DNA of 64,000 nt from Myxococcales bacterium (GTDB lineage: Bacteria > Myxococcota_A > Polyangia > Polyangiales > Polyangiaceae): assembly GCA_004193285.1 (NCBI GenBank), contig SECP01000010.1:119086-183085 (forward strand), read 5' to 3'. The notes under the pieces are model-generated. The model ran no database searches. It was not told the origin of the DNA and saw only the letters and a program-made list of their open reading frames with translations. Each line of letters begins with the position of its first letter. The stretch's first letter is position 1. Positions 44,001 through 54,034 of the stretch are shown piece after piece. The translations under genes and the position numbers were made by a program.

Positions 44001-46401
44001 AGAGCGTGACCTTCTGACGCGGCGTGGCGGCGGCCTCGATTTGCTGGCGTAGGTTCTCCAGCAGGTCTTGGTAGCGCCCGAGCTTGGAGTACACGCGGTC
44101 CAGCCCGCGCAGGGCCTCGGCGTACCGCGAGTCCAGCGCCAGCACGTCCTTGTAACGGCGCACGGCCTCCGTGTCGTCCTTGACCTGCGTCTCGTACACC
44201 TCGGCGATGCGCGTCAGCGAACGGAGCTTTTCGTCGCCGCGCTGCGCCTCTGCCCGGCGCACGAGGTGCTTGACCAAGCTCGTGAAGTCACCGAGCCGCT
44301 CGTAAATTTTGGCGACGGCGTCGCTGGCCTTCGGGTGGCCGGGGTCCGCGCTCAAGATTTGCTCGTAGAGAGCGCGCGCGCTGTTCGTGTCGTTCAGGTA
44401 CTGCTCGAGGATCTCCGCGGCCTCCGCCCGGAGATCTCGCGCTCGAGCCGGCGTCTGAGCGGCGTCCGCGCGGCGCGTGAGCACGACTCCTAGCTCCTGC
44501 CACTGCTGCGCCTTGCGGTAGATCTGCGTCATGCCGTCCAGCGCGGCTTCGCTGCTGGGATCGTGCTGCACGACCGCTTGGAAGCAGGGCAGCGCCAAAT
44601 CCGGCCGCTGCAGCTTATCCAGGTACCAGCGGCCGACCTTGAGGGAGATGAGCGCCTTCGTCTCCGGCGGCTGCTCACCCTCCGCGACCGCGCTCTGGCA
44701 GCTCTGCAGCACCTCTGCCCATGCTTCCGGGCTCGCGCCGCACAGCCGCTCGAGCTCGCTCGCGGTGTGGCTTTGCTCCGGAGCCTCGCAAAAGGACTGG
44801 GTGAAGGCGACGACCGCCTGATCTTTGTCCGCGAGCTCGCCCGCGTACAGCTTGCCGATCTCCGCGTAGGCGCGGCCGCGCTCGGCGCTGCTCGTCGCTT
44901 TCTCGCTCTGGGCGAGGAGCATCTCCACCAGCTCCTCGAACTTGCCGAGCTTGCGCCGCACGCCCTCGAGAGCGCGCTCGGCGACTTGGTCGTCCGGATC
45001 GACCTCCAAGATTTCTACGTAGAGCGCCTCCGCTGCCTCCGGCTTTTGAGCGACGTCGTTCAGAATGCGCGCGGCACGGAACAAGAGGCTCTTCTTCGCG
45101 TCCGTCGATTCGTCCCCCGCGCCGGAGACGACGCTGGCCGCCTTCTGAAATGCCTCCGCGACTCTCTCCGCGGCCCCCGGCGTGTGCGCGGCTGCTTCCA
45201 GCTCCAGCGCGGCGTCGTCTTTGGTGGGGTCGGCGATGAGCGCGTCCGCCCGGCGGTCGATCTCCGTCGAGGAGAGTTGCTCACTTTTAGGGGTAGCGCG
45301 GCCCTGCCCGAACAGGAGCTCGAGAACCGCGGCGGCGTCCTTGGGACGACGGCTCGCGTTCTTGTCCAGAAGCTTGAGGACCAGGTCGTCCAGCTCGCGC
45401 GTGACCCAGCCGCGCGGCGCGACGCTGCTCGGCGCAGGCGGGTCTTGCATCAGGTGCCCGAACGCGGTCTCCAGCGCCGGCTTGTCCCCGAACACCGGCT
45501 TCCCGCTGATGAGCTGGAACAGCACCGCCCCGAACGAATAGACGTCGCTGGCCGGGTCCGCGACTTGACCTCGAATTTGCTCGGGGGAGACGGAGCTCGG
45601 CGAGCCGACGGTGCTGAACAGCTCCGAGCGGCCGTTGTTGGTGCGGGCACGAGCGCGCAGCCGGTCCGTCCCCGCGTCCACCAGCACGAGCTTCTGCGAG
45701 CCGTCCGCGCCGCGCGCGAGGAGCAGATTCTCCAGCCGGAGGTCGCCATGGGCGATGCGCTGCTCGTGCAGTGCCGCGAGCGCCTCGAGCAGGCTCTTGA
45801 GCAGGGGGCGCGCTTCGTTTTCGTGCATTGGCCCGCTCCGGGCGACGCGCTGGGCGAGGGACTGGGCCTCCACGTAGTCCGACAGCACGCCGGTGCGGCC
45901 GTCGGACGAAATGGCACGCACGCCGCTCGGAAGGCCAGCGCTCTCGACCTTTCCCGCCAAGCGCGTCACCGTGAGAAAGCGATGGAGCCCTCGCGCGTCA
46001 CGGGTGGCCTCGCGCCGCAGCAGCTTGAGGCGGTACTCGGTAGACCCCTGCTTGACCAGGTAGCAGACCGCGAGGCGACCTTCGCCGAGCTTGCGCGTGA
46101 CACTGAAGCCGGCAAGCTCCGAGCCCGGCTTCAGGTCCTCGTCGCCCGAAAGCCCGGTGACCCGCAGGTCTGCGACTTGCGAGCTCACGTTAGCGCGCGT
46201 GGCGAGCAGCACGTCACACAAAGCTTCGACCGCGTCGTGCTCGACGCAATGGGACGTGAGCGCACCGGCGAAGCTGGCTTTGGCGGCGGTGCCGCCGACC
46301 CGCTCCGGGTCAAACCCTAAAATGTCCCGGCTCAGGGCGACGAGCTCGTCCAGCTCGTACAAACGCTCGAGCTCCGCCCGAAGGAGATCCGCTTCGATCA
46401 T
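41083..46401 (-). CDS. Giant Ser/Thr kinase-like protein with TPR superhelix
   Basis: 1772 residues if ATG 46401 is used; an upstream in-frame ATG at 46470 would add 23, neither has a strong RBS. Residues 1-75 form a small helical domain (LRAELERLYELDELVALSRD). A kinase domain spans about 100-370: LGEGRLAVCYLV loop, YRLKLL Lys, HGDLRLENLL in place of the standard HRDxKxxN, DAG instead of DFG, and YSFGAVLFQLISG. Asp, Asn and Lys needed for catalysis are kept. The remaining 1400 residues are TPR repeats of about 34-36 residues (e.g. AEALYVEILEVDPDDQVAER). Probably a cytoplasmic signalling scaffold. Substrate unknown. Confidence 0.85.
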   Translation of the reverse strand: MIEADLLRAELERLYELDELVALSRDILGFDPERVGGTAAKASFAGALTSHCVEHDAVEALCDVLLATRANVSSQVADLRVTGLSGDEDLKPGSELAGFSVTRKLGEGRLAVCYLVKQGSTEYRLKLLRREATRDARGLHRFLTVTRLAGKVESAGLPSGVRAISSDGRTGVLSDYVEAQSLAQRVARSGPMHENEARPLLKSLLEALAALHEQRIAHGDLRLENLLLARGADGSQKLVLVDAGTDRLRARARTNNGRSELFSTVGSPSSVSPEQIRGQVADPASDVYSFGAVLFQLISGKPVFGDKPALETAFGHLMQDPPAPSSVAPRGWVTRELDDLVLKLLDKNASRRPKDAAAVLELLFGQGRATPKSEQLSSTEIDRRADALIADPTKDDAALELEAAAHTPGAAERVAEAFQKAASVVSGAGDESTDAKKSLLFRAARILNDVAQKPEAAEALYVEILEVDPDDQVAERALEGVRRKLGKFEELVEMLLAQSEKATSSAERGRAYAEIGKLYAGELADKDQAVVAFTQSFCEAPEQSHTASELERLCGASPEAWAEVLQSCQSAVAEGEQPPETKALISLKVGRWYLDKLQRPDLALPCFQAVVQHDPSSEAALDGMTQIYRKAQQWQELGVVLTRRADAAQTPARARDLRAEAAEILEQYLNDTNSARALYEQILSADPGHPKASDAVAKIYERLGDFTSLVKHLVRRAEAQRGDEKLRSLTRIAEVYETQVKDDTEAVRRYKDVLALDSRYAEALRGLDRVYSKLGRYQDLLENLRQQIEAAATPRQKVTLWERVAALYEEEFIDSQQAAEAFEQVLKLDPNSENALTALVRLYRGQDRWEDVASIYDRHLKLVTEAPRRLALLLARARLLAEQLGSPDRAIAAYELALEIEPQHAAALEAVAKLRESSGDSGAAVAAIEALAAKATTPEAKAEQWVRAAKLLDSRGDKDGAILRFQNALDANPKDGVASAALRSAFSARGDHNAAVQLVERELSVTDGDLHKSKLSGELARLLRDGLRDDKRAEEAARRALALNPTNLDALVVLGDLSFEAKRALEAAKHYEGVVGRADTLERTEAIRVLVRYVDALSQTGSTEKALAPMDTLLRIAPDDLQALERVALVTFDSGSAGRAAELFADLLARFGSRMSAAERGAAQYRLGESLRQLGKLNEAKKPLEDAVDADPSSPLPLIALAKIHEAEGKWADVIKLKTRHLDVANADERVELLIEIGDLSSEKLNDRTGAAKSFVAALEDRPDDRKLLTKLMQLYSEEKDWNKLVEVVLRLAEFVEDSKQKVKYLHTAAIVTARQTGDVDRALELYEQLLALEPRFDKAAGEAVDLERERGNWEGVERLLRRRLDAATEADDKAAMLDSFQKLGELYEKNLGLMDQAIDAYEAAQTLEPENQERSEHLGALYATDPEKYLDKAVASQALLLRASPFRAESYKALRRLYTETKQADASWCLCQTLSVLNLAEPDEERFYKRMKSDTAAPAQSSLGDEEWLMQLMHPDADALLTSVLALIEPAVIARRSQTAQELGYDPSYLIDVTQHPAPVCQSLYYAAGVLGMPVPPAFENPNDPGGLSFLFTHEPALVLGQTALRTDVPLQPAGFIAGQQLTYLRPGLYLRHLLASGTVLKAWLFAAIKLTSPQFPVSPELEGAIAEAMQALELGVTGQARDHLTRVVAKVLTSGAPLDLKRWVRGVDLTADRVGFLLSHDLETATQIIKASDESTSSVSTDDRLKELVLFSVSSPYFQLRRQLGIAVDS

Positions 46402-46561
46402 CACTAATTCTCGGTCCTTGCGCCCGCGCGGCAAGTGGCGGGCGGCCTGGAAATTGGCGGCGGAAACCATAGCCCGGGTTGTTATCCGCGGCCCCTCAAA
46501 TTCGATCAGTGAAGGCGGAAACTTTCCTCCTTTCGCCAGCGCGTGGCAGGCTAGGGGTTAC

Positions 46562-46849
46562 ATGGTCTCCATCTTTGCGCAGCGAGTCCTGCCCTTGGCG
46601 GTGCTGGCCGTGGCGACGGTCTCGGTGCCGTTCATGATGCTCTCGCCGACGGGGCTCCCGCGGCTGAGAAACTTGGAAGAAGAGCGGCGCCGGGCTGACG
46701 AGGAGATTTCACGACTGGGCAGCCAAATCGGGGCCCTTCGCGCTCAAGTGTCGCGCATCAAGTCCGACCCGGCAGCCGTGGAGCGAGCCGCGCGAGACGA
46801 GCTCGGTCTGGTGCGCACCACCGAGGTCGTCTTCCAATTTTCGGAGTGA
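46562..46849 (+). CDS. ftsB: FtsB/DivIC-like septum formation initiator
   Basis: 95 residues from ATG 46562. One membrane helix near the N-terminus (VLPLAVLAVATVSVPFMML), then a coiled-coil (LEEERRRADEEISRLGSQIG), then DPAAVERAARDELGLVRTTE with VVFQF at the end, the typical FtsB C-terminus. FtsB joins FtsL and FtsQ to control septal wall synthesis. The frame is open far upstream, but that part is antisense to the kinase gene. The ATG is 160 bp from the divergent kinase start. Confidence 0.82.
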   Translation: MVSIFAQRVLPLAVLAVATVSVPFMMLSPTGLPRLRNLEEERRRADEEISRLGSQIGALRAQVSRIKSDPAAVERAARDELGLVRTTEVVFQFSE

Positions 46850-46879
46850 TGGCTCGGGCGAGAGTGCTAGCGTGATTGC

Positions 46880-48100
46880 GTGACGGTCGAGCTTGCGCGC
46901 CGGCTGATCGAGAGCGGAGTTCCGCTGGCGGATATCGAAGCGGCTTTGCTGCTGGTCGCTACGCGCGGCGTCACGTTGTCGGAGGCGCTCGCAGAGCGTG
47001 AGCCGGCGCTGCTCGTCCGCCTGGAGCAGGAGATGGCTCGGTCCGAGCTGCCCTCCGTGCTCACGGTGCGCGCCTCCCCGGAGCTGTACGGGCGCCTGCC
47101 GGAGGGCATGTGCCGGCGGTTGATGGCGGTGCCGGTGCACGTGGATCCGAGAACCGGTCGAGTCGACGTCGCTGCAGTGGAGCCGCTGGACCCGCACTTG
47201 GCTCAGGAATTCTCGTTTCATCTCGAGCAGCCAGTTCGGGTCCTGCTCGCCTCACTGGAAGCGGTGAGGGGCGCTCTGGACCGTTTGCAGCGGGGAGCCA
47301 AACTTTCGATATTGCCGGCCGCACGCTCGCCCGCGGGCAGTGAGGCGCCGATCCCGCTCGTGAAGCTCGATACGGGGGCGACGAGCGACGCGCCCATCCC
47401 ACTCGTACGCCGCTCGCTGCTCCCGTTCCGCTCCCCGAGCGCGCTGCCCAAGCGCTCACGTCCGCCCGGCGGCGCCTTGCCAGAGAAGGAGGGGGTGGCG
47501 CTCAGTTGGCGCTCGAAGCCGCCGCCTCTGGATCTCGTCGCGGGGGCCGAGCAGGAGCGACTCGCGGCCGAGCAGGCTCGCGCCGCCCAGGAGGAGCGCG
47601 TCGCGGCCGAGCGCGTGCGCGCCTCCGAGCCGGCCGCGCCAACCACGCGCGAGCTGCTCGAAGACGCGACGTCGCCGGAGGCGGTGTTGGACTTGCTCCG
47701 CAATTGTATGGCTCCGGCCGCCGCCATCGTTTTCACCGTCAAAAGCGCCAGCTTCGACGGCCGCGTGGGGTCCCCTTCGGTGGAGGCGCGCGCGAACGTC
47801 AAAGAGCTGTCCCTCCTTTCGCACCAACCAAGCGTCCTGGAGACCGCGGTCAAAGCGGGCTTCTACTTGGGGCCGATCCCCAACACGCCCAACCACCGTG
47901 AGCTGCGTGACGCCCTCCCGCCGGACGCGGTGCACGAGGTGTACGTCACCGTCGTCACGGTGAGCGAACGGCCGAGCTTGGTGTGGCTGCTCGCCGGCTT
48001 CGAACAGTCGCTGGACCTCACGCGCCGGGCGGACGAGCTCGCTCTCGTCGCGGGGCGCGCGCTCGCCCGAATCTTGCGCCGAAGAAAGCGCGGAGGGTGA
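46880..48100 (+). CDS. Protein with GspE/MshE N-terminal-type domain and GAF-like C-terminus
   Basis: 406 residues, GTG start 30 bp after ftsB. The first 130 residues resemble the N-terminal domain of type II/IV ATPases ([60 protein letters not shown]), a fold that can bind c-di-GMP in MshE; no ATPase core follows. A disordered Pro/Ser linker and an Ala/Glu/Arg-rich coiled-coil (about 220-255) lead to a GAF-like domain (about 260-390, [18 protein letters not shown]). Probably a cytoplasmic regulatory protein. Function not known. Confidence 0.65.
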   Translation: MTVELARRLIESGVPLADIEAALLLVATRGVTLSEALAEREPALLVRLEQEMARSELPSVLTVRASPELYGRLPEGMCRRLMAVPVHVDPRTGRVDVAAVEPLDPHLAQEFSFHLEQPVRVLLASLEAVRGALDRLQRGAKLSILPAARSPAGSEAPIPLVKLDTGATSDAPIPLVRRSLLPFRSPSALPKRSRPPGGALPEKEGVALSWRSKPPPLDLVAGAEQERLAAEQARAAQEERVAAERVRASEPAAPTTRELLEDATSPEAVLDLLRNCMAPAAAIVFTVKSASFDGRVGSPSVEARANVKELSLLSHQPSVLETAVKAGFYLGPIPNTPNHRELRDALPPDAVHEVYVTVVTVSERPSLVWLLAGFEQSLDLTRRADELALVAGRALARILRRRKRGG

Positions 48101-48102
48101 CC

Positions 48103-50247
48103 ATGTCCGCAGACGACCAGTCGCGTTACCGTGAGCAAGTTCTCGCCGAAACCGGCAAGAGCCCGGAGGAGCTGGCCAGCGCGACGCCAGCGGGGGTCAC
48201 GCGCAAGCTCGCCTACGACGCCGAGGACCTCGCGGGCGTTCCCCACCTGGAAGCGCTACCCGGGCAATACCCCTACGTGCGCGGGCTGCGCGCCAGCATG
48301 TACGGCGGCCGGCCGTGGACCATCCGTCAATACGCCGGCTTCTCCACCGCGGAAGAGTCCAACGCGTTTTACAAAGAGGCGCTGGCTGGCGGGCAGAAGG
48401 GGTTGAGCGTTGCTTTCGATTTACCCACCCACCGGGGTTACGACAGTGACGACGAGCGCGCTCGGGGTGACGTAGGCAAGGCGGGGGTGGCGGTGGACAC
48501 GGTGGAGGACATGCGCCGCCTCTTCGAGGGGATCCCTCTCGACGCCGTGAGCGTGTCCATGACCATGAACGGCGCCGTGCTGCCGGTGCTGGCCGCCTAC
48601 TTGGTCGCCGCCGAAGAGCAAGGCGTGAGCCAGCGCCAGCTGAGCGGCACCATCCAGAACGACATCCTCAAAGAATTCCTCGTTCGCAATACGTACATTT
48701 ACCCGCCCGAGCCGTCCCTACGCATCACGACCGACGTCATCCAGTTCGCCAGCGCCGCGCTCCCCAAGTTCAACCCCATCTCGATCTCCGGCTACCACCT
48801 GCACGAGGCCGGGGCGACGGCGGCGCTGGAGCTCGGCCTCACGCTGGCGGACGCGCTCGAGTACGTACGCGCGGTGGTCGAGCGCGGGCTCGGCATCGAT
48901 CAGTTCGCCCCGCGGCTCTCCTTCTTCTTCGCCATCGGGATGGATTTTTTCAGCGAGATCGCGAAGCTGCGCGCCGCGCGCCTGCTCTGGGCCACCTTGT
49001 TACGGGAGCGCTACGCCCCCAAGGATCCTCGCTCGCTCGAGCTCCGCACCCACTGTCAGACCTCCGGCATCAGCCTGTCGGCTCAGGATCCGCTCAACAA
49101 CGTCGTGCGCACCGCGTTCGAGGCGCTCTCCGCGGTGCTCGGCGGCACCCAAAGCCTGCACACCAACGCCTTCGACGAAGCCCTGGCGTTGCCGAGCGAT
49201 GCCTCCGCGCGAGTCGCGCGCGCGACGCAGCTCGTCTTGCAGCACGAGACGGGCGTGCCCGGGGTCGTCGATCCGTTGGCCGGCTCTTACTTCATCGAGC
49301 GGCTCACCCACGATTTGGCGGCACAGGCGCGCGCGGTGCTGGGCCAGGTCGAGGAGGCGGGCGGAATGGTGCGCGCCATCCAGTCCGGGCTCGCGCAGCG
49401 GCTGATCGAAACCGCGGCCGCAGAGCGGCAGGCGCGCGTCGACCGCGGGCAAGACGTCATCGTCGGAGTGAACCGCTTCCAGGCCGAGCCGCAGCCGGCG
49501 CTTTCGCTGCGGCGCATCGACTCGGGCCGAGTGCGAGAGCTGCAGACCGCGCGGCTCGCGGAGGTGAAGCGCTCACGCAACCAGGCCGAGGTGGAGCGCG
49601 CCCTCGCCGAGCTGGCGGAGGCGGCGCGGCGAGGCCTCAATTTGATGCCGCCGAGCGTGAGCGCGATGCGCGCCCGCGCGACCGTAGGCGAGGTCTCGGA
49701 GGTTATTTCCGGCGTATTTGGCCGGCACGCGGCAATGAGCCATGCTGTGCGGGGCGTGTACCAAAAGCAGTTCGAGACGGACGAGGCGTGGCTTGCGCTG
49801 CGCGAGCGTACCGCCCGTCTGGCCGTGCAGCTCGGGCGACAGCCGCGCATTTTGGTCGCCAAGCTCGGTCAAGACGGCCACGATCGCGGCGCCAAGATCA
49901 TCGCCTCCGGCCTCTCGGATCTGGGCTTCGACGTCGATCTCGGGCCGTTGTTCCAAACTCCGGCGGAGGTGGCTCGGCGCGCGGTGGACAGTGACGTCCA
50001 CTTGCTCGGCATCTCTTCGCAAGCGGGGGCCCACGACGAGCTCCTGCCTGCCCTTTTGGAGGAGCTGCGGTCTCTCGGCGCGCCTGACATCCAGGTCGTG
50101 CTCGGGGGCATCGTGCCCGCGGAGGACGGCCAGCGCTTGCGGGGGCTCGGGGTGAAGGCCGTGTTCGGTCCGGGTAGCGCCCTGCCGGCGATGGCGGCGG
50201 AGCTGCTCGGCTTGCTGGAAGCCGGAGCCGCTCGTGACGGAGTCTGA
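48103..50247 (+). CDS. Methylmalonyl-CoA mutase (single-chain large subunit)
   Basis: 714 residues, ATG preceded by GGAGGG. The TIM barrel includes [20 protein letters not shown] and [20 protein letters not shown]. The Tyr before GGRPWT and the Arg in VRNTY, which hold the substrate carboxylate, mark methylmalonyl-CoA rather than isobutyryl-CoA specificity. The C-terminal B12 domain has [14 protein letters not shown] with the cobalt-binding His (DxHxxG) and [13 protein letters not shown]. It converts methylmalonyl-CoA and succinyl-CoA. The G-protein chaperone MeaB overlaps its end by 14 bp, and the epimerase is 6.6 kb downstream. Confidence 0.93.
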   Translation: MSADDQSRYREQVLAETGKSPEELASATPAGVTRKLAYDAEDLAGVPHLEALPGQYPYVRGLRASMYGGRPWTIRQYAGFSTAEESNAFYKEALAGGQKGLSVAFDLPTHRGYDSDDERARGDVGKAGVAVDTVEDMRRLFEGIPLDAVSVSMTMNGAVLPVLAAYLVAAEEQGVSQRQLSGTIQNDILKEFLVRNTYIYPPEPSLRITTDVIQFASAALPKFNPISISGYHLHEAGATAALELGLTLADALEYVRAVVERGLGIDQFAPRLSFFFAIGMDFFSEIAKLRAARLLWATLLRERYAPKDPRSLELRTHCQTSGISLSAQDPLNNVVRTAFEALSAVLGGTQSLHTNAFDEALALPSDASARVARATQLVLQHETGVPGVVDPLAGSYFIERLTHDLAAQARAVLGQVEEAGGMVRAIQSGLAQRLIETAAAERQARVDRGQDVIVGVNRFQAEPQPALSLRRIDSGRVRELQTARLAEVKRSRNQAEVERALAELAEAARRGLNLMPPSVSAMRARATVGEVSEVISGVFGRHAAMSHAVRGVYQKQFETDEAWLALRERTARLAVQLGRQPRILVAKLGQDGHDRGAKIIASGLSDLGFDVDLGPLFQTPAEVARRAVDSDVHLLGISSQAGAHDELLPALLEELRSLGAPDIQVVLGGIVPAEDGQRLRGLGVKAVFGPGSALPAMAAELLGLLEAGAARDGV

Positions 50248-51199
50248 GCTCGCGCAGCGCCTCAAAAGTGGCGATCGGCGGGCCCTGGCCCGCGCGATCA
50301 CGCTCGTGGAGAGCACGCGCGCCGAGCACCGGCAGAGCGCGGAAGCGCTGATGGCCGAGCTGATGCCGTTCGCGGGCGGCGCGCACCGCGTGGCGCTCAC
50401 GGGCGTGCCCGGCGCCGGCAAGAGCACGCTGGTGGACGCGCTGGGAGCGGCGGCGCTCGCAGGCGGGGCACGCGTCGCCGTCTTGGCCGTGGATCCGGCG
50501 AGCTCGATCAGCTCCGGTAGCCTGCTGGGCGACGCGGTGCGCATGCAGCGCCTCGCGGCCTCCGAGCGCGTGTTCTTGCGGCCTAGCTCGAACGCGGGCG
50601 CGCTCGGCGGCACCGCGCCGGGTACCCGTGAAGCCGTGCTCCTGTGTGAAGCGGCCGGGTTCGACCTCGTCTTGATCGAGACGGTGGGCGTCGGTCAAGC
50701 CGAGCATGCCGTGCGCGACGCGTGCGACACCCTGCTGACGTTGACGCTGGCCGGCGCGGGTGACGAGGTGCAGGGCATCAAGCGCGGCTTGCTGGAGGTA
50801 ACGGACGCGGTGCTGGTGAACAAGACGGACGGCCCGGGCGAGGAGGCGGCGCTCGCGTTTGCCGCCGAGCTCTCCGCGGCGCTGGACCTGCTCCACCGCG
50901 GCAACCCGCCTCACGTAGCCGCCGTGAGCGCGCGAACGGAGCGCGGCGTGGCCGAGCTCGTGGAGTGGCTGGCGTCGCGCTTCACGGAGCTTCGCGCGAG
51001 CGGCATGCTCGAGGCGCGTCGCCAGGAGCAGCAGCTCCGAGCGTTTGCGGCGTCGCTCTCCCGGGAGCTGCTGCAAGCGCTGCGCGGGGACGCGCGCGTT
51101 CGAGCTCTGGAAGCCGAGGTCGCGAGCGGCGCGCGCTTACCGACCGCGGCCGCGCGCGAGGCAGTGCGCTCCCTACTTACCAGCCGCGACTCGAGTTGA
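50234..51199 (+). CDS. meaB: MeaB/ArgK-type GTPase, methylmalonyl-CoA mutase chaperone
   Basis: 321 residues, GTG start inside the end of the mutase gene. Walker [19 protein letters not shown] (about 54-71), then [38 protein letters not shown] (Walker B and the switch Glu) and LVNKTDGPG for base binding. It uses GTP to load adenosylcobalamin and protect the mutase from inactivation. A C-terminal helical dimerisation arm is present. Convergent with accC 52 bp away. Confidence 0.92.
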   Translation: MTESELAQRLKSGDRRALARAITLVESTRAEHRQSAEALMAELMPFAGGAHRVALTGVPGAGKSTLVDALGAAALAGGARVAVLAVDPASSISSGSLLGDAVRMQRLAASERVFLRPSSNAGALGGTAPGTREAVLLCEAAGFDLVLIETVGVGQAEHAVRDACDTLLTLTLAGAGDEVQGIKRGLLEVTDAVLVNKTDGPGEEAALAFAAELSAALDLLHRGNPPHVAAVSARTERGVAELVEWLASRFTELRASGMLEARRQEQQLRAFAASLSRELLQALRGDARVRALEAEVASGARLPTAAAREAVRSLLTSRDSS

Positions 51200-51250
51200 G
51201 GCAGCGCCGAGCGCGCCGGCCGTCGCCGACGCGCTCTGCTCTGGACGCTG

Positions 51251-52606
51251 CTACTTCTTGGCCGCGCGCGAGGCCATGAAGTTCTCGACCGTGCGCGTCG
51301 TCATCTCCGCGTTCATCACCTCGGGCAGCGCGAGCAGCTCCTTGTGGAGCGAGATGTTCGTGCGGATGCCGCCGATGATGAACTCGTCGAGGGCGCGCTG
51401 CATGCGCTTGAGCGCCTGCTCGCGGGTCGGCGCGTGCACGATCACCTTGCCCAACAGGGAGTCGTAGTTGGGCGGCACCGTGAAGCCGCCGAACACCCCG
51501 GAATCCACGCGTACGCCGGCGCCGCCGGGCGGGTGGTACTCGGTGATTTTGCCAGGCCACGGCGCGAAGGTCGCGGGGTCCTCCGCCATGATGCGGCACT
51601 CGATGGCGTGGCCGCGGAACTTCCACGGACGTGTGTCCGGGATCTCCAGCTTTTCGCCGGCGGCAGCCTTGATCTGCTGCACGACGAGGTCGATGCCGGT
51701 GGTCATCTCCGTGACGGGATGCTCCACCTGCACGCGGGTGTTCATCTCCATGAAGTAGAGCTCGCCGCGCTCGTCCAGCAGAAACTCGAGCGTGCCGAGC
51801 GTGGTGTAGCCCGTCTCCAGGATCGCCTTTCGGATGACCTCGCCCATCTTGGCGCGCAGCTCGTCCGTCATGGCGGGGCTGGGGGACTCCTCCACCAGCT
51901 TCTGGTTCTTGCGCTGCAGCGAGCACTCGCGTTCACCGAGCGTCCACACCTGGCCGTGCTTGTCGGCCAGCGCTTGGAACTCGACGTGGCGCGGCCTCTC
52001 CACGAAGCGCTCCAGGTACATCTCCGGGTTGCCGAACGCGGTCATGGCCTCGGAGGTGGCGGACTCGAACGCACGGCGGACCTGGTCCACCCCGCGCACG
52101 ATGCGCATGCCGCGGCCACCGCCGCCTGCGCGCGCCTTCAGGATGACCGGAAAGCCGATGCGCTCGGCCTCCGACTCCGCGTGCTCCACGTCACGTAGCG
52201 CCTCGGTGCCCGGCAAAAGCGGGAGCCCGAAGCGCTTCGCGGCTTCGCGCGCGCGGATCTTGTCGCCCCACAGGCGCATCGCGTCCGCGCTCGGGCCAAT
52301 GAAGCTGATACCGCACGCCTCTACGATGCGCGCGAACTCGGCATTCTCCGACAAGAAGCCGTAGCCGGGGTGGATGGCATCCGCCGCGGTGATCTCGGCG
52401 GCGCTGATGATAGCGGGGATGTGGAGGTAGCTCTTCGAAGCTACCGCGGGCCCGATGCAGACGGCTTGGTCCGCGAAGCGCACGTGCAGGGCACCCGCGT
52501 CCGCCTCCGAGTGGACGGCGACGGTCTGAATACCCAGCTCTTTGCAGGCGCGGATCACCCGCACCGCGATCTCGCCGCGGTTCGCGATCAGGACTTTTTT
52601 GAACAT
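51251..52606 (-). CDS. accC: Biotin carboxylase AccC
   Basis: 451 residues, ATP-grasp enzyme. N-terminal KKVLIANRGEIAVRVIRACK, the ATP-binding Gly loop KARAGGGGRGMRIVRG, GERECSLQRKNQKLVEESPS and the metal/catalytic FMEMNTRVQVEHPVTEM are all intact. It carboxylates biotin on AccB with bicarbonate and ATP. Start ATG overlaps the accB stop by one base, so both are co-translated. Carboxyltransferase genes (accA/accD or a propionyl type) are not in the window, so the final acyl-CoA substrate is not fixed by context. Confidence 0.95.
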   Translation of the reverse strand: MFKKVLIANRGEIAVRVIRACKELGIQTVAVHSEADAGALHVRFADQAVCIGPAVASKSYLHIPAIISAAEITAADAIHPGYGFLSENAEFARIVEACGISFIGPSADAMRLWGDKIRAREAAKRFGLPLLPGTEALRDVEHAESEAERIGFPVILKARAGGGGRGMRIVRGVDQVRRAFESATSEAMTAFGNPEMYLERFVERPRHVEFQALADKHGQVWTLGERECSLQRKNQKLVEESPSPAMTDELRAKMGEVIRKAILETGYTTLGTLEFLLDERGELYFMEMNTRVQVEHPVTEMTTGIDLVVQQIKAAAGEKLEIPDTRPWKFRGHAIECRIMAEDPATFAPWPGKITEYHPPGGAGVRVDSGVFGGFTVPPNYDSLLGKVIVHAPTREQALKRMQRALDEFIIGGIRTNISLHKELLALPEVMNAEMTTRTVENFMASRAAKK

Positions 52607-53058
52607 CAGCCCTTCTTCAACTTGAAGAGCTTCTGGCCGAACTCGACGCTCTTGCCGTTCTCGACGAGGATGTCGAGCACGGTGCCGGCGGCGTCGCTCT
52701 CGATTTCGTTCATGAGCTTCATGGCCTCGATGATGCAGAGCGGTTGGCCCTGCTTCACTTGGCTGCCCACCTCACAGAAGTTGGCGGAGTCCGGGCCGGG
52801 GGCGCGGTAGAACGTGCCCACGAACGGCGACGTGACGAACACCACGTTCGGGTCCGAGTCTTCCGTCGCCTTCGCAGCGGAGGCGCTGGAAGGGGCGGGG
52901 GCGGCGAAAACGGGCGGTGCCGCGTGGACCGCGGGCGCGGCCTTCTTGCCGAGGGACAGCCGCAGCTTCAGCTGCTCGTCTTCGTACTCGAACTCGGAGA
53001 CGTCGCCCTTTTCGAGAGTCTCGAGCAGGCTCTTCAATTGCTCTAGCGAGATTTGCAT
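52606..53058 (-). CDS. accB: Biotin carboxyl carrier protein AccB
   Basis: 150 residues. N-terminal region [20 protein letters not shown], an Ala/Pro linker (about 40-70), then the biotinyl domain with [20 protein letters not shown] (thumb) and the biotin site IIEAMKLMN with Lys at about 114. It ends [13 protein letters not shown]. Carries biotin between AccC and the carboxyltransferase. Located 113 bp after aroQ on the same strand. Confidence 0.95.
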   Translation of the reverse strand: MQISLEQLKSLLETLEKGDVSEFEYEDEQLKLRLSLGKKAAPAVHAAPPVFAAPAPSSASAAKATEDSDPNVVFVTSPFVGTFYRAPGPDSANFCEVGSQVKQGQPLCIIEAMKLMNEIESDAAGTVLDILVENGKSVEFGQKLFKLKKG

Positions 53059-53171
53059 GGTGTTTGGCGCTAAGCGGGCCGTGAGGCCGGCGAAGGCGGC
53101 GCACGTTAGCTCAGGCCATCTCCTATGCCAACGGGATCGAGAGCCGCGAAATTGCCGCGTCGCGCCACGAA

Positions 53172-53666
53172 TCAGGTCGACTGGTTCAACCTGCGAAGCA
53201 GCGCCTCTAGCGCTGCTCGGTACGAATCAGGTCCGAAGCCGGCCACCTTGGCCACGCAAGCGGCGGCGATCACCGAGACATGACGAAAGCTCTCTCGCGC
53301 CTCGGGGTTGGAGATGTGCACCTCGACCACGGGGAGGGGAGAGCCCTTGATGGCATCGTGAATCGCGTACGAGGTGTGCGTGTACGCGCCCGCGTTCAGC
53401 AAGATGCCCGCAAAGCCGTCGTCGCTCGCCGCGCCGATCCAAGTCACGAGCTCGCCTTCGTGATTGCTTTGCCGACAGTCCACGCTGCCGCCGAGCTCGG
53501 AGGCGACGCGACCGAGACCGTCATGAAGCTGGGGCAGGGTCGTCGAGCCGTAGATATGCGGCTCGCGGGTGCCGAGCCGGTCCAGGTTGGGACCGCTCAG
53601 CACCAAGATTTTCGGCTTGCTCTTGCTCGACGTGCCGCGACGCGGAGCCGCGCCGCGTGGGCTCAA
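53172..53666 (-). CDS. aroQ: Type II 3-dehydroquinate dehydratase
   Basis: 164 residues. [20 protein letters not shown] contains the catalytic Arg (TREP) and flexible-loop Tyr; [16 protein letters not shown] carries another active-site part; [20 protein letters not shown] has the His and Arg that bind the substrate. Cytosolic dodecamer of the shikimate pathway. The N-terminus has about 18 extra basic residues ([18 protein letters not shown]). It overlaps the roadblock gene by 4 bp. The aroQ-accB-accC order is common in bacteria. Confidence 0.93.
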   Translation of the reverse strand: MSPRGAAPRRGTSSKSKPKILVLSGPNLDRLGTREPHIYGSTTLPQLHDGLGRVASELGGSVDCRQSNHEGELVTWIGAASDDGFAGILLNAGAYTHTSYAIHDAIKGSPLPVVEVHISNPEARESFRHVSVIAAACVAKVAGFGPDSYRAALEALLRRLNQST

Positions 53667-54034
53667 GCGTCGAGCTCCTGCGCGAGCGAAGGCGCCATGA
53701 CGCGCAGCAGGTAGCGACCCTTGCCGAGGTTGCCGTCAGGCGACATCGTCATCGCCACGAAATAGGTTTGGTTGATGACGCGCACGAGCGTCACCATTTT
53801 TTCACTGCGGAAAGAGACCTCGTTGGTGGCCCCCGCGTCGAGCATCTCGGTGGCGCGCTGGATCGCTTTGACGACCACGCTCACCTCCGCGCCGACCGTC
53901 TCGATGTCGAGTGAAGCGCCCTCTCTCGCGTAGCTTTCGAGGGGAATTCCCTCGAAGTCCATGAGTAGCCCGGCGATGCCGCCCTCTGTCCCGGTGACCG
54001 CGCGCTGCAGCGCCTCTTTGAACATGGCGGACAA
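53663..54034 (-). CDS. Roadblock/LC7-domain protein (MglB-like)
   Basis: 123 residues covering one roadblock/LC7 domain: EGGIAGLLMDFEGIPLESYA, the long central helix (VSVVVKAIQRATEMLDAGAT), the strand KMVTLVRVINQTYFVAMTMS and a closing helix. These proteins dimerise and in bacteria act as GAPs or partners of Ras-like GTPases such as MglA. No small GTPase is adjacent. First gene of the roadblock-aroQ-accB-accC set, divergent from the aconitase-like gene across a 232-bp gap that should hold both promoters. Confidence 0.82.
   Translation of the reverse strand: MSAMFKEALQRAVTGTEGGIAGLLMDFEGIPLESYAREGASLDIETVGAEVSVVVKAIQRATEMLDAGATNEVSFRSEKMVTLVRVINQTYFVAMTMSPDGNLGKGRYLLRVMAPSLAQELDA

Noticed and set aside
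44563..46320. 585-codon open frame antisense to the kinase-TPR gene
   Set aside because: Low-complexity Arg/Leu/Gly composition, no start signal, fully explained by antisense reading of the TPR/kinase gene.
48103..50247. Isobutyryl-CoA mutase instead of methylmalonyl-CoA mutase
   Set aside because: The Tyr before GGRPWT and the Arg in VRNTY that bind the methylmalonyl carboxylate are present; isobutyryl mutases have Phe and Gln.
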